This document shows, one piece after another, positions 33,341-42,165 of a stretch of 64,000 nt of DNA. Made by a program: the position numbers and the translations under genes. The notes under the pieces were generated by a model. That model was not told where the DNA came from, did not search any database, and saw only the letters and a list, made by a program, of their open reading frames with translations. Source of the stretch: SIG710 sp045604985 (GTDB lineage Bacteria > Bacillota > Clostridia > Oscillospirales > CAG-272). The DNA is taken from NCBI GenBank assembly GCA_045604985.1, contig JAZUPD010000087.1, positions 1 through 64,000 of the forward strand, read 5' to 3'. The stretch's first letter is position 1. Every line of letters begins with the position of its first letter.

Positions 33341-34393
33341 TTAAATAAAAATTATCATAAAAAGCTTCGTCATAAGAAAGCCAACAAGTCCGCATCCCGG
33401 GAACGTCAATATCCATGTGAGAACCATTTCCTTCACGACTCCAAAATTGATAGCAGATGCTCTCTTTACAGCACCAACACCCATAATGGATGTTGTTTTT
33501 GCATGGGTCGTTGAAACGGGAAGGCTGAAAACAGAACAGAAAAGCAGAGAGATCGCACCTGCGATATCTGCTGAAAAGCCCTGATATTTTTCAAGCTTAA
33601 CCATATCCATTCCAACAGATTTTATTATTTTTTTACCGCCCATTGCAGTTCCCAGAGCCATAACAACCGAGCAGATCACCATGAGCCATATCGGAATGGT
33701 TATATCCGATGGGAGTGCCTGTCCTCTCGACATATAAACGCAAAGAAGAATAACTCCCATAAATTTCTGACCGTCCTGAGCTCCGTGCATAAACGCCATT
33801 GAAGCCGCTCCAACGATCTGGGCTCCTCTGAAAAAGCCCTCGGTCTTTTGCCTGTTTGCCTTATAAAATATCTTCGTAACGAACTTGCACACGAACCATC
33901 CAAGACCAAATCCAAGCACGACTGAGATCACGATTCCGTAAAAAACCTTGACCCATTCGCTGCCGTTTACGCCGTCAAAGCTGCCGTGAAGAGCAATGGC
34001 ACTTCCCGTAAGACCTGCAATAAGCGCATGGCTCTCGCTTGTGGGAATTCCGAATACCCAAGCAAGAGTTGCCCAGAGAACGATAGCGAAAAGTGCTGCA
34101 CTAAGAGCAATGATCGCTTTGTCCGGATCATTTCCGAAATCCACCATTTTTGTGATAGTCTCAGCAACCGTGGCATTTATCATCGTCATAAAGAAAACGC
34201 CGAGAAAATTGAAGACCGCCGCCATAAGTATTGCCGCCCTCGGCTGCATACACCTTGTTGTCACACAAGTGGCAATAGCGTTTGGGGCATCCGTCCAGCC
34301 GTTTACAAGAATAACGCCAAGAGTCAGAGTTACTGCAATAAACAAGAGCGGATTTGCCGTCATCTGGTACCAAAAATCCAGTATAGAACCCAT
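33341..34393 (-). CDS. pit: PiT-family inorganic phosphate transporter
   Basis: The 350-residue membrane protein has about ten helices and the twin PiT signatures: 'NGWTDAPNAIATCVTTRCM' near the N-terminus and 'SLPVSTTHAKTTSIMGVGA' near the C-terminus. PiT proteins take up phosphate as a metal-phosphate or with a cation. The first repeat has Thr-Asp-Ala-Pro-Asn, as in the family. The short central loop indicates the bacterial form. It is the first gene of a two-gene operon with the DUF47 regulator. Ribosome site GAGAGG; promoter upstream. Confidence 0.94.
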   Translation of the reverse strand: MGSILDFWYQMTANPLLFIAVTLTLGVILVNGWTDAPNAIATCVTTRCMQPRAAILMAAVFNFLGVFFMTMINATVAETITKMVDFGNDPDKAIIALSAALFAIVLWATLAWVFGIPTSESHALIAGLTGSAIALHGSFDGVNGSEWVKVFYGIVISVVLGFGLGWFVCKFVTKIFYKANRQKTEGFFRGAQIVGAASMAFMHGAQDGQKFMGVILLCVYMSRGQALPSDITIPIWLMVICSVVMALGTAMGGKKIIKSVGMDMVKLEKYQGFSADIAGAISLLFCSVFSLPVSTTHAKTTSIMGVGAVKRASAINFGVVKEMVLTWILTFPGCGLVGFLMTKLFMIIFI

Positions 34394-34426
34394 ATTAAAC
34401 CTCTCTTTCAGAATAGTTACGAATTA

Positions 34427-34455
34427 AGTATAATGTATTTTGTTCCAAAACGCAA
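34427..34455 (-). promoter_or_regulatory. probable promoter of the pit operon
   Basis: On the minus strand TTGCGT (34450-34455) and TATACT (34427-34432) are 17 bp apart. The -35 is weak. No PhoB box was recognised. Confidence 0.5.
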
Positions 34456-34773
34456 TAGTTCCAAGCAAAATTTTACATACATTTGATTTTTGCTTAATAA
34501 AGCCTTTCTGCTCAATGGACTCATCTGCATTGTGAAAAACGAAGTTGTCAGCTGTAAATGACTCGACAGAATAGCATTTTTTCGGTCATTTTTCTTTGCA
34601 GTGGCATCGTGACTCATTCTTGTTTTCTATTATCCAACAAAGGTAAAAGATTCAAAAGCTATCTTGGAAAAAGAACAGCTTACAACCGCAAGTACAGATC
34701 TCATCGAAGTCCTTATCTCAACAGCCGTCTTTCGGGATCACAAAAATACTCTCAAATGTTGGTTAAACGATAC
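34456..34773. other. 318-bp gap without a convincing gene
   Basis: Between the pit promoter and the dnaE terminator both strands hold only short frames. One plus-strand frame of 74 codons (34558-34782) lacks a ribosome site and has an unnatural composition. Another plus frame contains a protein-like stretch, 'EQLTTASTDLIEVLIST', but has no start. It may be decayed coding sequence. Confidence 0.3.
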
Positions 34774-34804
34774 GGGGACTGACCGCAGAAAAGCGACAGT
34801 CCCC
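34774..34804 (-). terminator. hairpin after dnaE
   Basis: GGGGACTG (34774-34781) and CAGTCCCC (34797-34804) pair, with an inner CGC/GCG stem. The T-run is weak. It resembles the SASP terminator at 18402-18427. Confidence 0.6.
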
Positions 34805-34813
34805 ATATAAAAT

Positions 34814-37800
34814 TCATTTCAAAACGACATTTTCTTCTCCAATTATATTTTTAAGCTGTTCAATAAGAAAATCATCCACAAATGCACCCGTGCCATAGGT
34901 CTGATATTTTGCCTTTGAGCTATCATAGAACACCGTCTGAACAGGCCCATCAAAAATATCTATCAGATTCGCTGCTTTTTTATATTCCTCACATTCAAGA
35001 TCGGGAACTCTTATAAAAAGCTTCCTTTCTGTCCTTTCCCCGCTCTCCGCCCTTGATGCTTCGGTATAGGAGTTTGCAGCGGCTTTATTCGTTTTTTCTG
35101 CATAACGGGAATTTTCCAAAAGTCTCTCAAGAGATGACACTATGACCTTTGGCTTTTCATCCTCTCTTATAGAGAGATTGCCCATAACGAAAATTGCCTC
35201 ATCCTCCGCTACATATGGTGAAAGAAGCGCATACTGCTTTGCAAACACTATACATTCAAGCTCACTATATTTATTGGAAAGTGTGAAAAACGCCATCGTA
35301 TCGCCATTTTTGGTGGTCTTTCTGGTTACCGAGGTTACTATTCCGCAAAGGCGAACAGGCTGTCTGTCTTTATAATCGGGAGCTTCGTCAATTTCGTTAT
35401 CCTCATTTCCGAGAGACGCTATTTCCTCCATGCTGCTCGGTGAAAGAGACTCAATGTGCTTTGAAAATCCGTCAAGAAGATGCCCCGAAAAATACATTCC
35501 CGAGCTTTCTCTCTCGAGCAAAAGAAGCTCACGCATCGAATATTCGGGAAGATCGGGATATACATATGAAACAGCTCCCGAATCGGGAACCGCCGAAAAC
35601 ATATCAAGCTGCCCCGATATATTCATCCTGTTTTTGCTTTGAATTTTATCCAGGATCTCCTCAAAGCTTATCATAAGAGATCTTCGGTTCACTCCCAAAT
35701 TATCAAATGTGCCTGCCTTTATAAGCATTTCAACGCCGCGGCGGTTAAGATTTTGACCGCTCATTCTCTCGGCAAAATCCTCAAAGCTTCTGAACGATCC
35801 GGAGCGTCTTTCTTTTACTATTGCATCAACAAAAGGAACTCCCAGATTTTTAAGCGCAAGAAGTCCAAAGCGGATATCCTTTCCGCTCACATGGAAATTC
35901 ATCTCGCTCTCATTTATATCGGGTGGCAGAACATTTATTCCAAGCTTTCCGCAGTCAACTATATATTCCGCAACCTTTTCGGGGCTTCCGAGAACGCTTG
36001 TAAGAAGTGCCGCAAGATACTGGCGGGGATAATGAGCCTTAAGATAAGCGGTTCTATATGAAATAATGCCGTATGCCGCAGCATGGCTCTTGTTAAAAGC
36101 ATAATTTGCAAAGCTTGTAAGCTCCTCAAAAAGCTCAGCGGCGTCATTTTCATCTATTCCTTTTGAAATCGCACCGGAAATAAAGCTTTCCTTTTCTGCC
36201 GCAATTACCGATGCTTTCTTTTTTGACATTGCTCGACGCACTATATCCGCATGACCATAGCTATATCCGGCAACCTCACGGCAAATGCTCATCACCTGCT
36301 CCTGATAAACGACGCATCCATATGTTGAACTCAATATTCCTTCAAGCTGTGGAAGCTTATATTCCACCTTTTCGGGGTTATGGCGGCATTCTATATACTT
36401 GGGAATAGATTCCATGGGTCCAGGTCGATATAGTGCTATTGCGGCGATAACGTCGTCAAGACAGTCAGGGCGAAGATTTTGAAGAGTTACCCTCATTCCA
36501 CCGCTTTCAAGCTGAAAAACGCCCTTAGTCTGCCCTTTTGAAATAAGCTCAAAGGTCTCTTTATCATCAAGCTTTATTTTTTCGATATCAAAATCAGGCT
36601 CGCTTTCCTTTATTTGGCGGCAAGCATCGTCGATTATGGTAAGATAACGGAGAGCAAGAAAATCAAATTTCAAAAGTCCGAGAGAAGCAATGGTATCCAT
36701 ATCATATTGGGTAACGACCGCACCGTTGCTCTGAGAAAGAGGTACGTAGCTCCATATGGGCTTGTCGGTTATAACTATTCCCGCCGCATGGATGGAGACG
36801 TTTCTGGGCATTCCCTCAATGGCAAGGGCAGTGTCTATAAGTCTCCTTACATTTGGGGATTCGTCATAAAGCCTTTTAAGCTCCGGAAGCTTCATAGCAA
36901 CAGAAAGAGTTATACCGATGGCATGAGGAATGAGCTTCGCAATGCCGTCAACCTCTGAATATGGCATTCCCAAAGCTCTTCCAACATCTCTGACAGCCGC
37001 TCTTGCCGCAAGAGTACCAAACGTTATTATCTGAGAAACATGATCTCTGCCGTATTTTTCGGCAACATATTCGATGACCTCGTCTCGTCTGTTATAGCAA
37101 AAATCTACGTCGATATCGGGCATACTCACTCTCTCGGGATTGAGAAAACGCTCAAAAAGCAGATCAAATTTTATCGAATCCACATCGGTTATTCCAATGA
37201 GATAAGCAACAAGGCTTCCCGCACCCGAGCCACGCCCCGGACCTACGGGGATCTTTTTATTCTTGGCAAAATTTATATAATCTGCAACAATAAGAAAATA
37301 CTCGGAATATCCCATGCTTTCAATAACGGAAAGCTCATAAGCCATTCTTTCTCTGTATTCTTTCTCACAATGCACGTCATCGAAAATGATAAGTCCGCTA
37401 TCGACCTTTTTCTTCATCCCTTTTTCCGCAAGAGAAGAAAGATATTCTGCGGGATCGCTACCGTCAGGAGTTTTGAAGGTCGGCAGATAAAGATGATCAA
37501 AATCAAAATCGAAATTACATTTTTCAGCAATTTTAACGGTATTTTCGATCGCTCCCTCGTATTCACCGAAAAGGGCTTCCATTTCATCTGCACTTTTCAG
37601 ATAAAACTCGTCCGTTTCAAAACCCGTATTTACATCGTCATCAACGGTGGCATTCATCTGAACACACATAAGCACCTTTTGGGCATACGCATCTCTTTTT
37701 CGCAGATAATGAACATCGTTTGTTGCAACAAGACCGATACCACATTCAGTGGCAAGAGACACAAGACTCGGAAGTATCTCCTTCTGCTCACTTATTCCGT

Positions 37801-38335
37801 GATTCTGAATTTCGATATAATAATCCTCTCCAAAAATCTCTTTCATTTGGAGAGCGTGAGCTTTTGCTTCCTCGTAGAATCCCGAAAGAAGAAGACGCGG
37901 AATCCTTCCCGCAAGGCAGGCAGAAAGAGCAATAAGCCCTTCCGAATGTTGTCGGAGAAGCTCCATATCAATTCTGGGCTTTGAGAAAAAGCCCTCGGTA
38001 AACCCTTTTGAAACAAGGTAGATAAGATTCTGATAACCAACATCATTTTTGCAAAGGAGTACAAGATGGTTATATGCACCCTCTGTGGCAGTGTTTGCCT
38101 TTTCAAATCTGGAAGCAGGCGCAACATAGACCTCTGAGCCTATTATCGGCTTTATCCCCTCGGATTTGCAGGTGCGGTAAAATGCCACGGCACCGTACAT
38201 ATTGCCATGGTCAGTTATCGCAATTGCCCTCTGTCCGCATTCCTTCACCGCCGCAGGTATATCTTTTATGCGGCAAGCACCGTCAAGCAGACTATATTCA
38301 CTGTGAAAATGAAGGTGAACAAAATCCTTTGCCAT
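34814..38335 (-). CDS. dnaE: DNA polymerase III alpha subunit, DnaE type
   Basis: The 1173-residue polymerase begins with the PHP domain ('FVHLHFHSEYSLLDGACRI', 'ITDHGNMYGA'). The catalytic core has 'VGPGRGSGAGSLVAYLIGI' and the acidic site 'MPDIDVDFCYNRRDEVIEY'. The thumb/fingers region includes 'GVFQLESGGMR' and 'ALYRPGPMESIP'. A C-terminal OB fold follows ('RLCGIVTSVTRKTTKNGD'). In Firmicutes DnaE works with PolC: it extends primers at the lagging strand. A separate PolC is expected elsewhere. The first PHP motif HLHFHSEYS is intact. It is last in the yjjG-murB-whiA-dnaE run, 15 bp after whiA. Confidence 0.97.
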   Translation of the reverse strand: MAKDFVHLHFHSEYSLLDGACRIKDIPAAVKECGQRAIAITDHGNMYGAVAFYRTCKSEGIKPIIGSEVYVAPASRFEKANTATEGAYNHLVLLCKNDVGYQNLIYLVSKGFTEGFFSKPRIDMELLRQHSEGLIALSACLAGRIPRLLLSGFYEEAKAHALQMKEIFGEDYYIEIQNHGISEQKEILPSLVSLATECGIGLVATNDVHYLRKRDAYAQKVLMCVQMNATVDDDVNTGFETDEFYLKSADEMEALFGEYEGAIENTVKIAEKCNFDFDFDHLYLPTFKTPDGSDPAEYLSSLAEKGMKKKVDSGLIIFDDVHCEKEYRERMAYELSVIESMGYSEYFLIVADYINFAKNKKIPVGPGRGSGAGSLVAYLIGITDVDSIKFDLLFERFLNPERVSMPDIDVDFCYNRRDEVIEYVAEKYGRDHVSQIITFGTLAARAAVRDVGRALGMPYSEVDGIAKLIPHAIGITLSVAMKLPELKRLYDESPNVRRLIDTALAIEGMPRNVSIHAAGIVITDKPIWSYVPLSQSNGAVVTQYDMDTIASLGLLKFDFLALRYLTIIDDACRQIKESEPDFDIEKIKLDDKETFELISKGQTKGVFQLESGGMRVTLQNLRPDCLDDVIAAIALYRPGPMESIPKYIECRHNPEKVEYKLPQLEGILSSTYGCVVYQEQVMSICREVAGYSYGHADIVRRAMSKKKASVIAAEKESFISGAISKGIDENDAAELFEELTSFANYAFNKSHAAAYGIISYRTAYLKAHYPRQYLAALLTSVLGSPEKVAEYIVDCGKLGINVLPPDINESEMNFHVSGKDIRFGLLALKNLGVPFVDAIVKERRSGSFRSFEDFAERMSGQNLNRRGVEMLIKAGTFDNLGVNRRSLMISFEEILDKIQSKNRMNISGQLDMFSAVPDSGAVSYVYPDLPEYSMRELLLLERESSGMYFSGHLLDGFSKHIESLSPSSMEEIASLGNEDNEIDEAPDYKDRQPVRLCGIVTSVTRKTTKNGDTMAFFTLSNKYSELECIVFAKQYALLSPYVAEDEAIFVMGNLSIREDEKPKVIVSSLERLLENSRYAEKTNKAAANSYTEASRAESGERTERKLFIRVPDLECEEYKKAANLIDIFDGPVQTVFYDSSKAKYQTYGTGAFVDDFLIEQLKNIIGEENVVLK

Positions 38336-38350
38336 AATTCTCCTTACAAA

Positions 38351-39253
38351 TTACAATTTGTTTTTTTCGCCAATATCCTCGGCAAATTTCTTTATCTTTG
38401 CAAATCTGTGGCTAAGCCCCGATTTTGAAAGTGGCGGCAGAAACATAGAGCAGATCTCCGAAAAAGACGCTTCCGGGTTTTCCATTCTCAGCCTTGCCGT
38501 TTCCCGAAGCTCGTCGGGAAGTGAGGGCAAAAGCCCTGCGCTCTCTATCTTTTTTATTGCAGCAAGCATATCCTGTGCGGCATTAACAGATTTTGCAATA
38601 TTCCCCGCCTCGCAGTTTGCCCGTCTGTTACTCTCGTTTCTTATATCTCTGAAAATCTTATCATTCATACATTCAAAGAGCATTCTCGATGCCCCAAGGT
38701 ATGTAAGGATATCCTCTATGCTCTCGCTCCCCTTAAAATAAAGCCCAACACCGTTTTTTCTGTTGGCAATTTTAGCTTCAAATCCTGCCGTCCTAAGTTC
38801 CGAGAAAAAGAGCCTTGCGATCATTGCGTTTTTTATGGAGAATTCAAGATGATAGCTTTTCATGGGGTCGCTAACGCTTGCGGAAGAAAGAAAAACGCCG
38901 CGCATAAAATACAATTTACATTCGTCGCATCTAAAGCCTATCTCACCCGAAAGTGAAGCTGCCTCTGCAACTCGCAAAAGAAGCTCCGATGCGGACCTTG
39001 AAGAAAAGGTGATTTCAACCCTAATACGCCCCATTCTTCTTTTTTCGTTTATCTGCGGCTCTTTTCCGAACTGCTCACGCAAAACTTCTGCCGCCGCACT
39101 CCAAACACATTCCTGCTCGCTCTCAAACGTAATGCTTCCGTCATCATTCGGCACCGAATTTATAAGCAAGCCGAAAATAAATGCCTTTCTGCAGCAGGTC
39201 TTTTTCGGAAGTTGTCTTAAAAGCTCTTCCTTTACATTTTCGGAAAATGACAT
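38351..39253 (-). CDS. whiA: WhiA-type sporulation/cell-division regulator
   Basis: The 300-residue protein has the WhiA layout: a LAGLIDADG-like homing-endonuclease fold at the N-terminus that has lost catalysis ('RKAFIFGLLINSV', 'FRCDECKLYFMRGVFLS'), and a C-terminal helix-turn-helix domain ('PEASFSEICSMFLPPLSKSGLSHRFAKIKKFA'). WhiA affects division and chromosome segregation in Firmicutes and sporulation septation in Streptomyces. The start used is the ATG at 39253, with GGAGA inside the end of murB; an in-frame start ten codons earlier lacks a ribosome site. In most Clostridia rapZ and yvcK stand just before whiA. Here murB abuts it, one base apart. Confidence 0.94.
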   Translation of the reverse strand: MSFSENVKEELLRQLPKKTCCRKAFIFGLLINSVPNDDGSITFESEQECVWSAAAEVLREQFGKEPQINEKRRMGRIRVEITFSSRSASELLLRVAEAASLSGEIGFRCDECKLYFMRGVFLSSASVSDPMKSYHLEFSIKNAMIARLFFSELRTAGFEAKIANRKNGVGLYFKGSESIEDILTYLGASRMLFECMNDKIFRDIRNESNRRANCEAGNIAKSVNAAQDMLAAIKKIESAGLLPSLPDELRETARLRMENPEASFSEICSMFLPPLSKSGLSHRFAKIKKFAEDIGEKNKL

Positions 39254-39254
39254 T

Positions 39255-40157
39255 TTATTTTTCTCCAATAAATCGTATTTCACATTCGATATCTATGCCG
39301 TGCTTTTCTCTTATAACCCCTTTGATATGCTCAATGAGTGATAGTACGTCAGAAGCGGTTGCGCCGCTGCGGTTTATAATAAAGCCTGCGTGCTTTTCAG
39401 ACACCTGTGCTCCACCGATCGTAAATCCTTTTAGTCCACATTCGTCAATAAGCTGTGCTGTAAAAAAGCCCGGATATCTCTTAAAGGTGCTTCCCGCACT
39501 TGGAAATTCAAGGGGTTGCTTTTCTGCTCTCTTTTTAAGAAGACAGTCACATTCCGCCTTTATTTCATCGGCATTTCCGTATTTTAAGGCAAAGTTTGCA
39601 GAAAGTATTATTCTCTCGGGATTCTCCATATATGATGAATGTCTGTACGAAAAATCATGCCCTGATGCAGAAAGCTCAAATATTTCGCCCTTTTCGGTAT
39701 CAAAATATCTTGATGAAGTGAGAATGTGGGCAATCTCTCCGTCGTAAGCACCTGCGTTCATAAAGATTCCTCCGCCCACAGTACCGGGGATTCCGCACAT
39801 AAATCGCATTCCGTCAAGGGACGCCTTCTGCGCTCTGGCTGAAACGACAGGAAGCATTGCACCACTGCCTACGGTCATTTTTTCGCCCTTTATATCTATT
39901 TTTTTCAGACCTTGAGTAGTTATAACAACTCCTCTGAAGCCCTTATCAGAAAAAAGTATATTACTGCCACAGCCGATAATACAATAGGGTATTCCCCTCT
40001 CTTTCAAGGCAAGTATAAGCTCTATAAAGCTCTCTTCATCATTCGGTCTTGCAAAATAGTCAGCAATACCGCCGATCTTAAAAGTGCTATGGGAGGAAAG
40101 CAACTCATCCTTTTGCCATTCAGTGGGAGAAAGTATACTTTTTAAAATATCGGTCAT
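39255..40157 (-). CDS. murB: UDP-N-acetylenolpyruvoylglucosamine reductase
   Basis: The 300-residue FAD enzyme reduces enolpyruvyl-UDP-GlcNAc to UDP-MurNAc in peptidoglycan synthesis. The FAD-binding part shows 'FKIGGIADYFARP', 'IIGCGSNILFSDKGFRGVV' and 'MRFMCGIPGTVGGGIFMNAGAY'. The substrate domain shows 'FPSAGSTFKRYPG', whose Ser is the proton donor, and 'HAGFIINRSGATASDVL'. The pattern fits type IIb MurB of Firmicutes, without the extra loop of E. coli MurB. The gene is sandwiched between the yjjG-like gene (12 bp) and whiA (1 bp). Confidence 0.96.
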   Translation of the reverse strand: MTDILKSILSPTEWQKDELLSSHSTFKIGGIADYFARPNDEESFIELILALKERGIPYCIIGCGSNILFSDKGFRGVVITTQGLKKIDIKGEKMTVGSGAMLPVVSARAQKASLDGMRFMCGIPGTVGGGIFMNAGAYDGEIAHILTSSRYFDTEKGEIFELSASGHDFSYRHSSYMENPERIILSANFALKYGNADEIKAECDCLLKKRAEKQPLEFPSAGSTFKRYPGFFTAQLIDECGLKGFTIGGAQVSEKHAGFIINRSGATASDVLSLIEHIKGVIREKHGIDIECEIRFIGEK

Positions 40158-40169
40158 AGTATAAAAACC

Positions 40170-40859
40170 TCAATCAAAAATTATATTTTCAAGCTCCAAA
40201 AGGCTTGAAATTACATATTTTATCTTCGAGCCCTCGGGAAGCTTCTTTTCACTTTCCGAAAAATAACAGCAGTCGATCCCCGCACCGATACCGCCTTTCA
40301 TATCCGAGGTCATTGAATCACCAACGACGAGCGTCCTTCTAACATCATAATCGGGTATTCTATCGGCAACATATTCAAAGAAATGAATGCTTGGCTTTTC
40401 ATAGCCCACCTCTTCGGAAATGAACAATTCAAGGAAGTATTTTCCGATGATGGATTTGTCAAATCGGTTACGCTGAACATAGCCGATACCGTTTGTTATT
40501 ATATAAATACGGCATTTCCCCGAAATTTTTTCGAGTATCTCCTGTACACCGTCGACGAGGAAACGCTGTTCAGAGAGAAAATCGGTATAGTCAAGGGAAA
40601 GCTTGCTATAATCGCAGTCAAATCCCTTCAGCGAGCAAAAGATCTCAAATCTCTTTATCCTGAGCGTATCCTTATCTATCTCGCCTCGCTCAAGAGCTTT
40701 CCAGAGCGAATCATTGATAGCGCTATATTCCTTTATATCACTTTCCGTAAGCTCGATTCCGTGCTTTCTGCAGGCAAGGATAAGTGCCTCCCGCTCTCCT
40801 CTTAAAAAATCAAAAAGAGTTCCGTCCGCATCAAAAAGTATAGTATCGTATCTCTGCAT
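40170..40859 (-). CDS. HAD-family hydrolase, YjjG-like nucleotidase
   Basis: The 229-residue haloacid-dehalogenase protein has motif I 'FDADGTLFDF' (Asp nucleophile and acid), motif II 'IITNGIGYVQ', motif III Lys in 'GYEKPSIHFFEYV' and motif IV 'VVGDSMTSDMKGG'. The Asp-Ala-Asp-Gly-Thr-Leu-Phe-Asp-Phe form and the helical cap are typical of YjjG, a nucleotidase that removes non-canonical pyrimidine nucleotides. The substrate is inferred. It is the first gene of the murB-whiA-dnaE transcript. Ribosome site GAGGTGG. Confidence 0.85.
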   Translation of the reverse strand: MQRYDTILFDADGTLFDFLRGEREALILACRKHGIELTESDIKEYSAINDSLWKALERGEIDKDTLRIKRFEIFCSLKGFDCDYSKLSLDYTDFLSEQRFLVDGVQEILEKISGKCRIYIITNGIGYVQRNRFDKSIIGKYFLELFISEEVGYEKPSIHFFEYVADRIPDYDVRRTLVVGDSMTSDMKGGIGAGIDCCYFSESEKKLPEGSKIKYVISSLLELENIIFD

Positions 40860-40888
40860 ATATCCACCTCAAATACCGCTTTTTATAT

Positions 40889-40917
40889 ATTATACCACCG
40901 CTTGCACGGAAGTTCAA
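40889..40917 (-). promoter_or_regulatory. SigA promoter of yjjG-murB-whiA-dnaE
   Basis: On the minus strand TTGAAC (40912-40917) and TATAAT (40889-40894) are 17 bp apart, 30 bp before the first ATG. Confidence 0.8.
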
Positions 40918-40937
40918 GTAAAATTTTTGAATAACCC

Positions 40938-40965
40938 TTGTAAATTATAAAAAATATGGTATAAT
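40938..40965 (+). promoter_or_regulatory. SigA promoter of the eight-gene plus-strand run
   Basis: TTGTAA (40938-40943) and TATAAT (40960-40965) are 16 bp apart; a second TATAAT overlaps at 40965-40970. It is divergent from the murB promoter. Confidence 0.65.
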
Positions 40966-41009
40966 ATAATATATATTACGATGGAAAGATATGCCATAAG
41001 GAGATAGAG

Positions 41010-42164
41010 ATGCAAAAAAAGAAGCTAAGGATCGGTATGCTGGGATTCGGTTCAATGGGCAAGGTACACACCTATGCTCTTAAAAATCTTCCCTTTTTCT
41101 ATCACTCCCTCCCCTTTGAAGCAGAGCTTTGCGGTGTTTGCACAAAAACGCCCGAAAAGGCGGAATATGCAAGGGACACCTTCGGCTATAAATTTGCCAC
41201 AACAAACGAGGAAGACCTTATCAACTGCGACGATATTGACATAATAGATGTTTCAACTCCCAATATATATCATTTTGAAACTCTCATGAAGGCAATCGAG
41301 GCAGGCAAGCATATCTATTGCGAAAAGCCTCTTTGTATTTCCCTTGACGAAGCAATAAAGATAGAAAAAGCCGCAAAAGAAAAGGGTACTCACTTCGGAA
41401 TGGTATTCAATAACCGCTTTATCCCGGCCATTATGCGTGCAAAGCAGCTCATTGATCAGAACAGGATCGGCAGAATACTTTCATTTTCTGCAGCATATTA
41501 CCACAGCAGCGCAACAGACATAAATAAGAATGCGGGCTGGAAGCAGAATAAGGATATCTGTGGCGGCGGGGTTCTTTTTGATCTCGGCTCACATATTATT
41601 GATCTTGTTCATTATCTCTGCGGAGATTTTTGCAGCGTTTCCGCCAAAAGCCAGATAGCATATCCTTTAAGAATGGGAATGGACGGAAAAGAATGGCAGA
41701 CAAACGCCGACGAAGCATTTTATATGCTTTGTGAACTTTCCTCGGGCGGTATTGGTACTATAACCGCAAGCAAGGTGCACACGGGCGCAAATGACGATGT
41801 CGTTCTAGAAATATACGGGGAAAAGGGTTCTCTCAAATATTCGCTTATGGAATGTGAATGGCTTCACTTTTATGATAACGAAGCAAAGTCCTCCCCATTC
41901 GGAGGTGAAAAGGGTTATACCAAGATAGAATGTGTTGGCAGATACAATGCCCCAGGCGGAATTTTCCCGTCTCCTAAGGCTCCCGTGGGATGGCTGATGG
42001 GACACGTTACAAATTATATGGAATTTCTCGCCTCTGTGTGCGATGGCAAACAGCCCTGCCCGTCTCTTTCCGACGGTGTTTATGTCCAGAGAGTTATGGA
42101 AGCGGGATACAGATCAGATGCTTTACGCCGTTGGATAAGAGTAAGCGACCTTTCGGAGATATGA
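41010..42164 (+). CDS. Gfo/Idh/MocA-family oxidoreductase
   Basis: The 384-residue NAD(P)-dependent sugar dehydrogenase-like protein starts with a Rossmann fold ('IGMLGFGSMGKVHTYAL'). The family Lys motif 'YCEKPLCISLDEA' lies near residue 110. The C-terminal substrate domain contains 'GGGVLFDLGSHIIDLVHYL', with the catalytic-type Asp and His. Members oxidise inositols, sugars or related polyols. The exact substrate cannot be read. It is the first gene of the run. A sugar-phosphate isomerase-like gene, a frequent partner, lies in the same run at 45811, which may point to a shared sugar pathway. Ribosome site AAGGAGA. Confidence 0.9.
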   Translation: MQKKKLRIGMLGFGSMGKVHTYALKNLPFFYHSLPFEAELCGVCTKTPEKAEYARDTFGYKFATTNEEDLINCDDIDIIDVSTPNIYHFETLMKAIEAGKHIYCEKPLCISLDEAIKIEKAAKEKGTHFGMVFNNRFIPAIMRAKQLIDQNRIGRILSFSAAYYHSSATDINKNAGWKQNKDICGGGVLFDLGSHIIDLVHYLCGDFCSVSAKSQIAYPLRMGMDGKEWQTNADEAFYMLCELSSGGIGTITASKVHTGANDDVVLEIYGEKGSLKYSLMECEWLHFYDNEAKSSPFGGEKGYTKIECVGRYNAPGGIFPSPKAPVGWLMGHVTNYMEFLASVCDGKQPCPSLSDGVYVQRVMEAGYRSDALRRWIRVSDLSEI

Positions 42165-42165
42165 T

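Noticed and set aside
34558..34782. 74-codon frame between pit and dnaE
   Set aside because: No ribosome site or promoter, low-complexity basic tail, and it ends inside the dnaE hairpin.
37040..37984. 314-codon plus-strand frame opposite dnaE
   Set aside because: Antisense to an intact DnaE; composition not protein-like.
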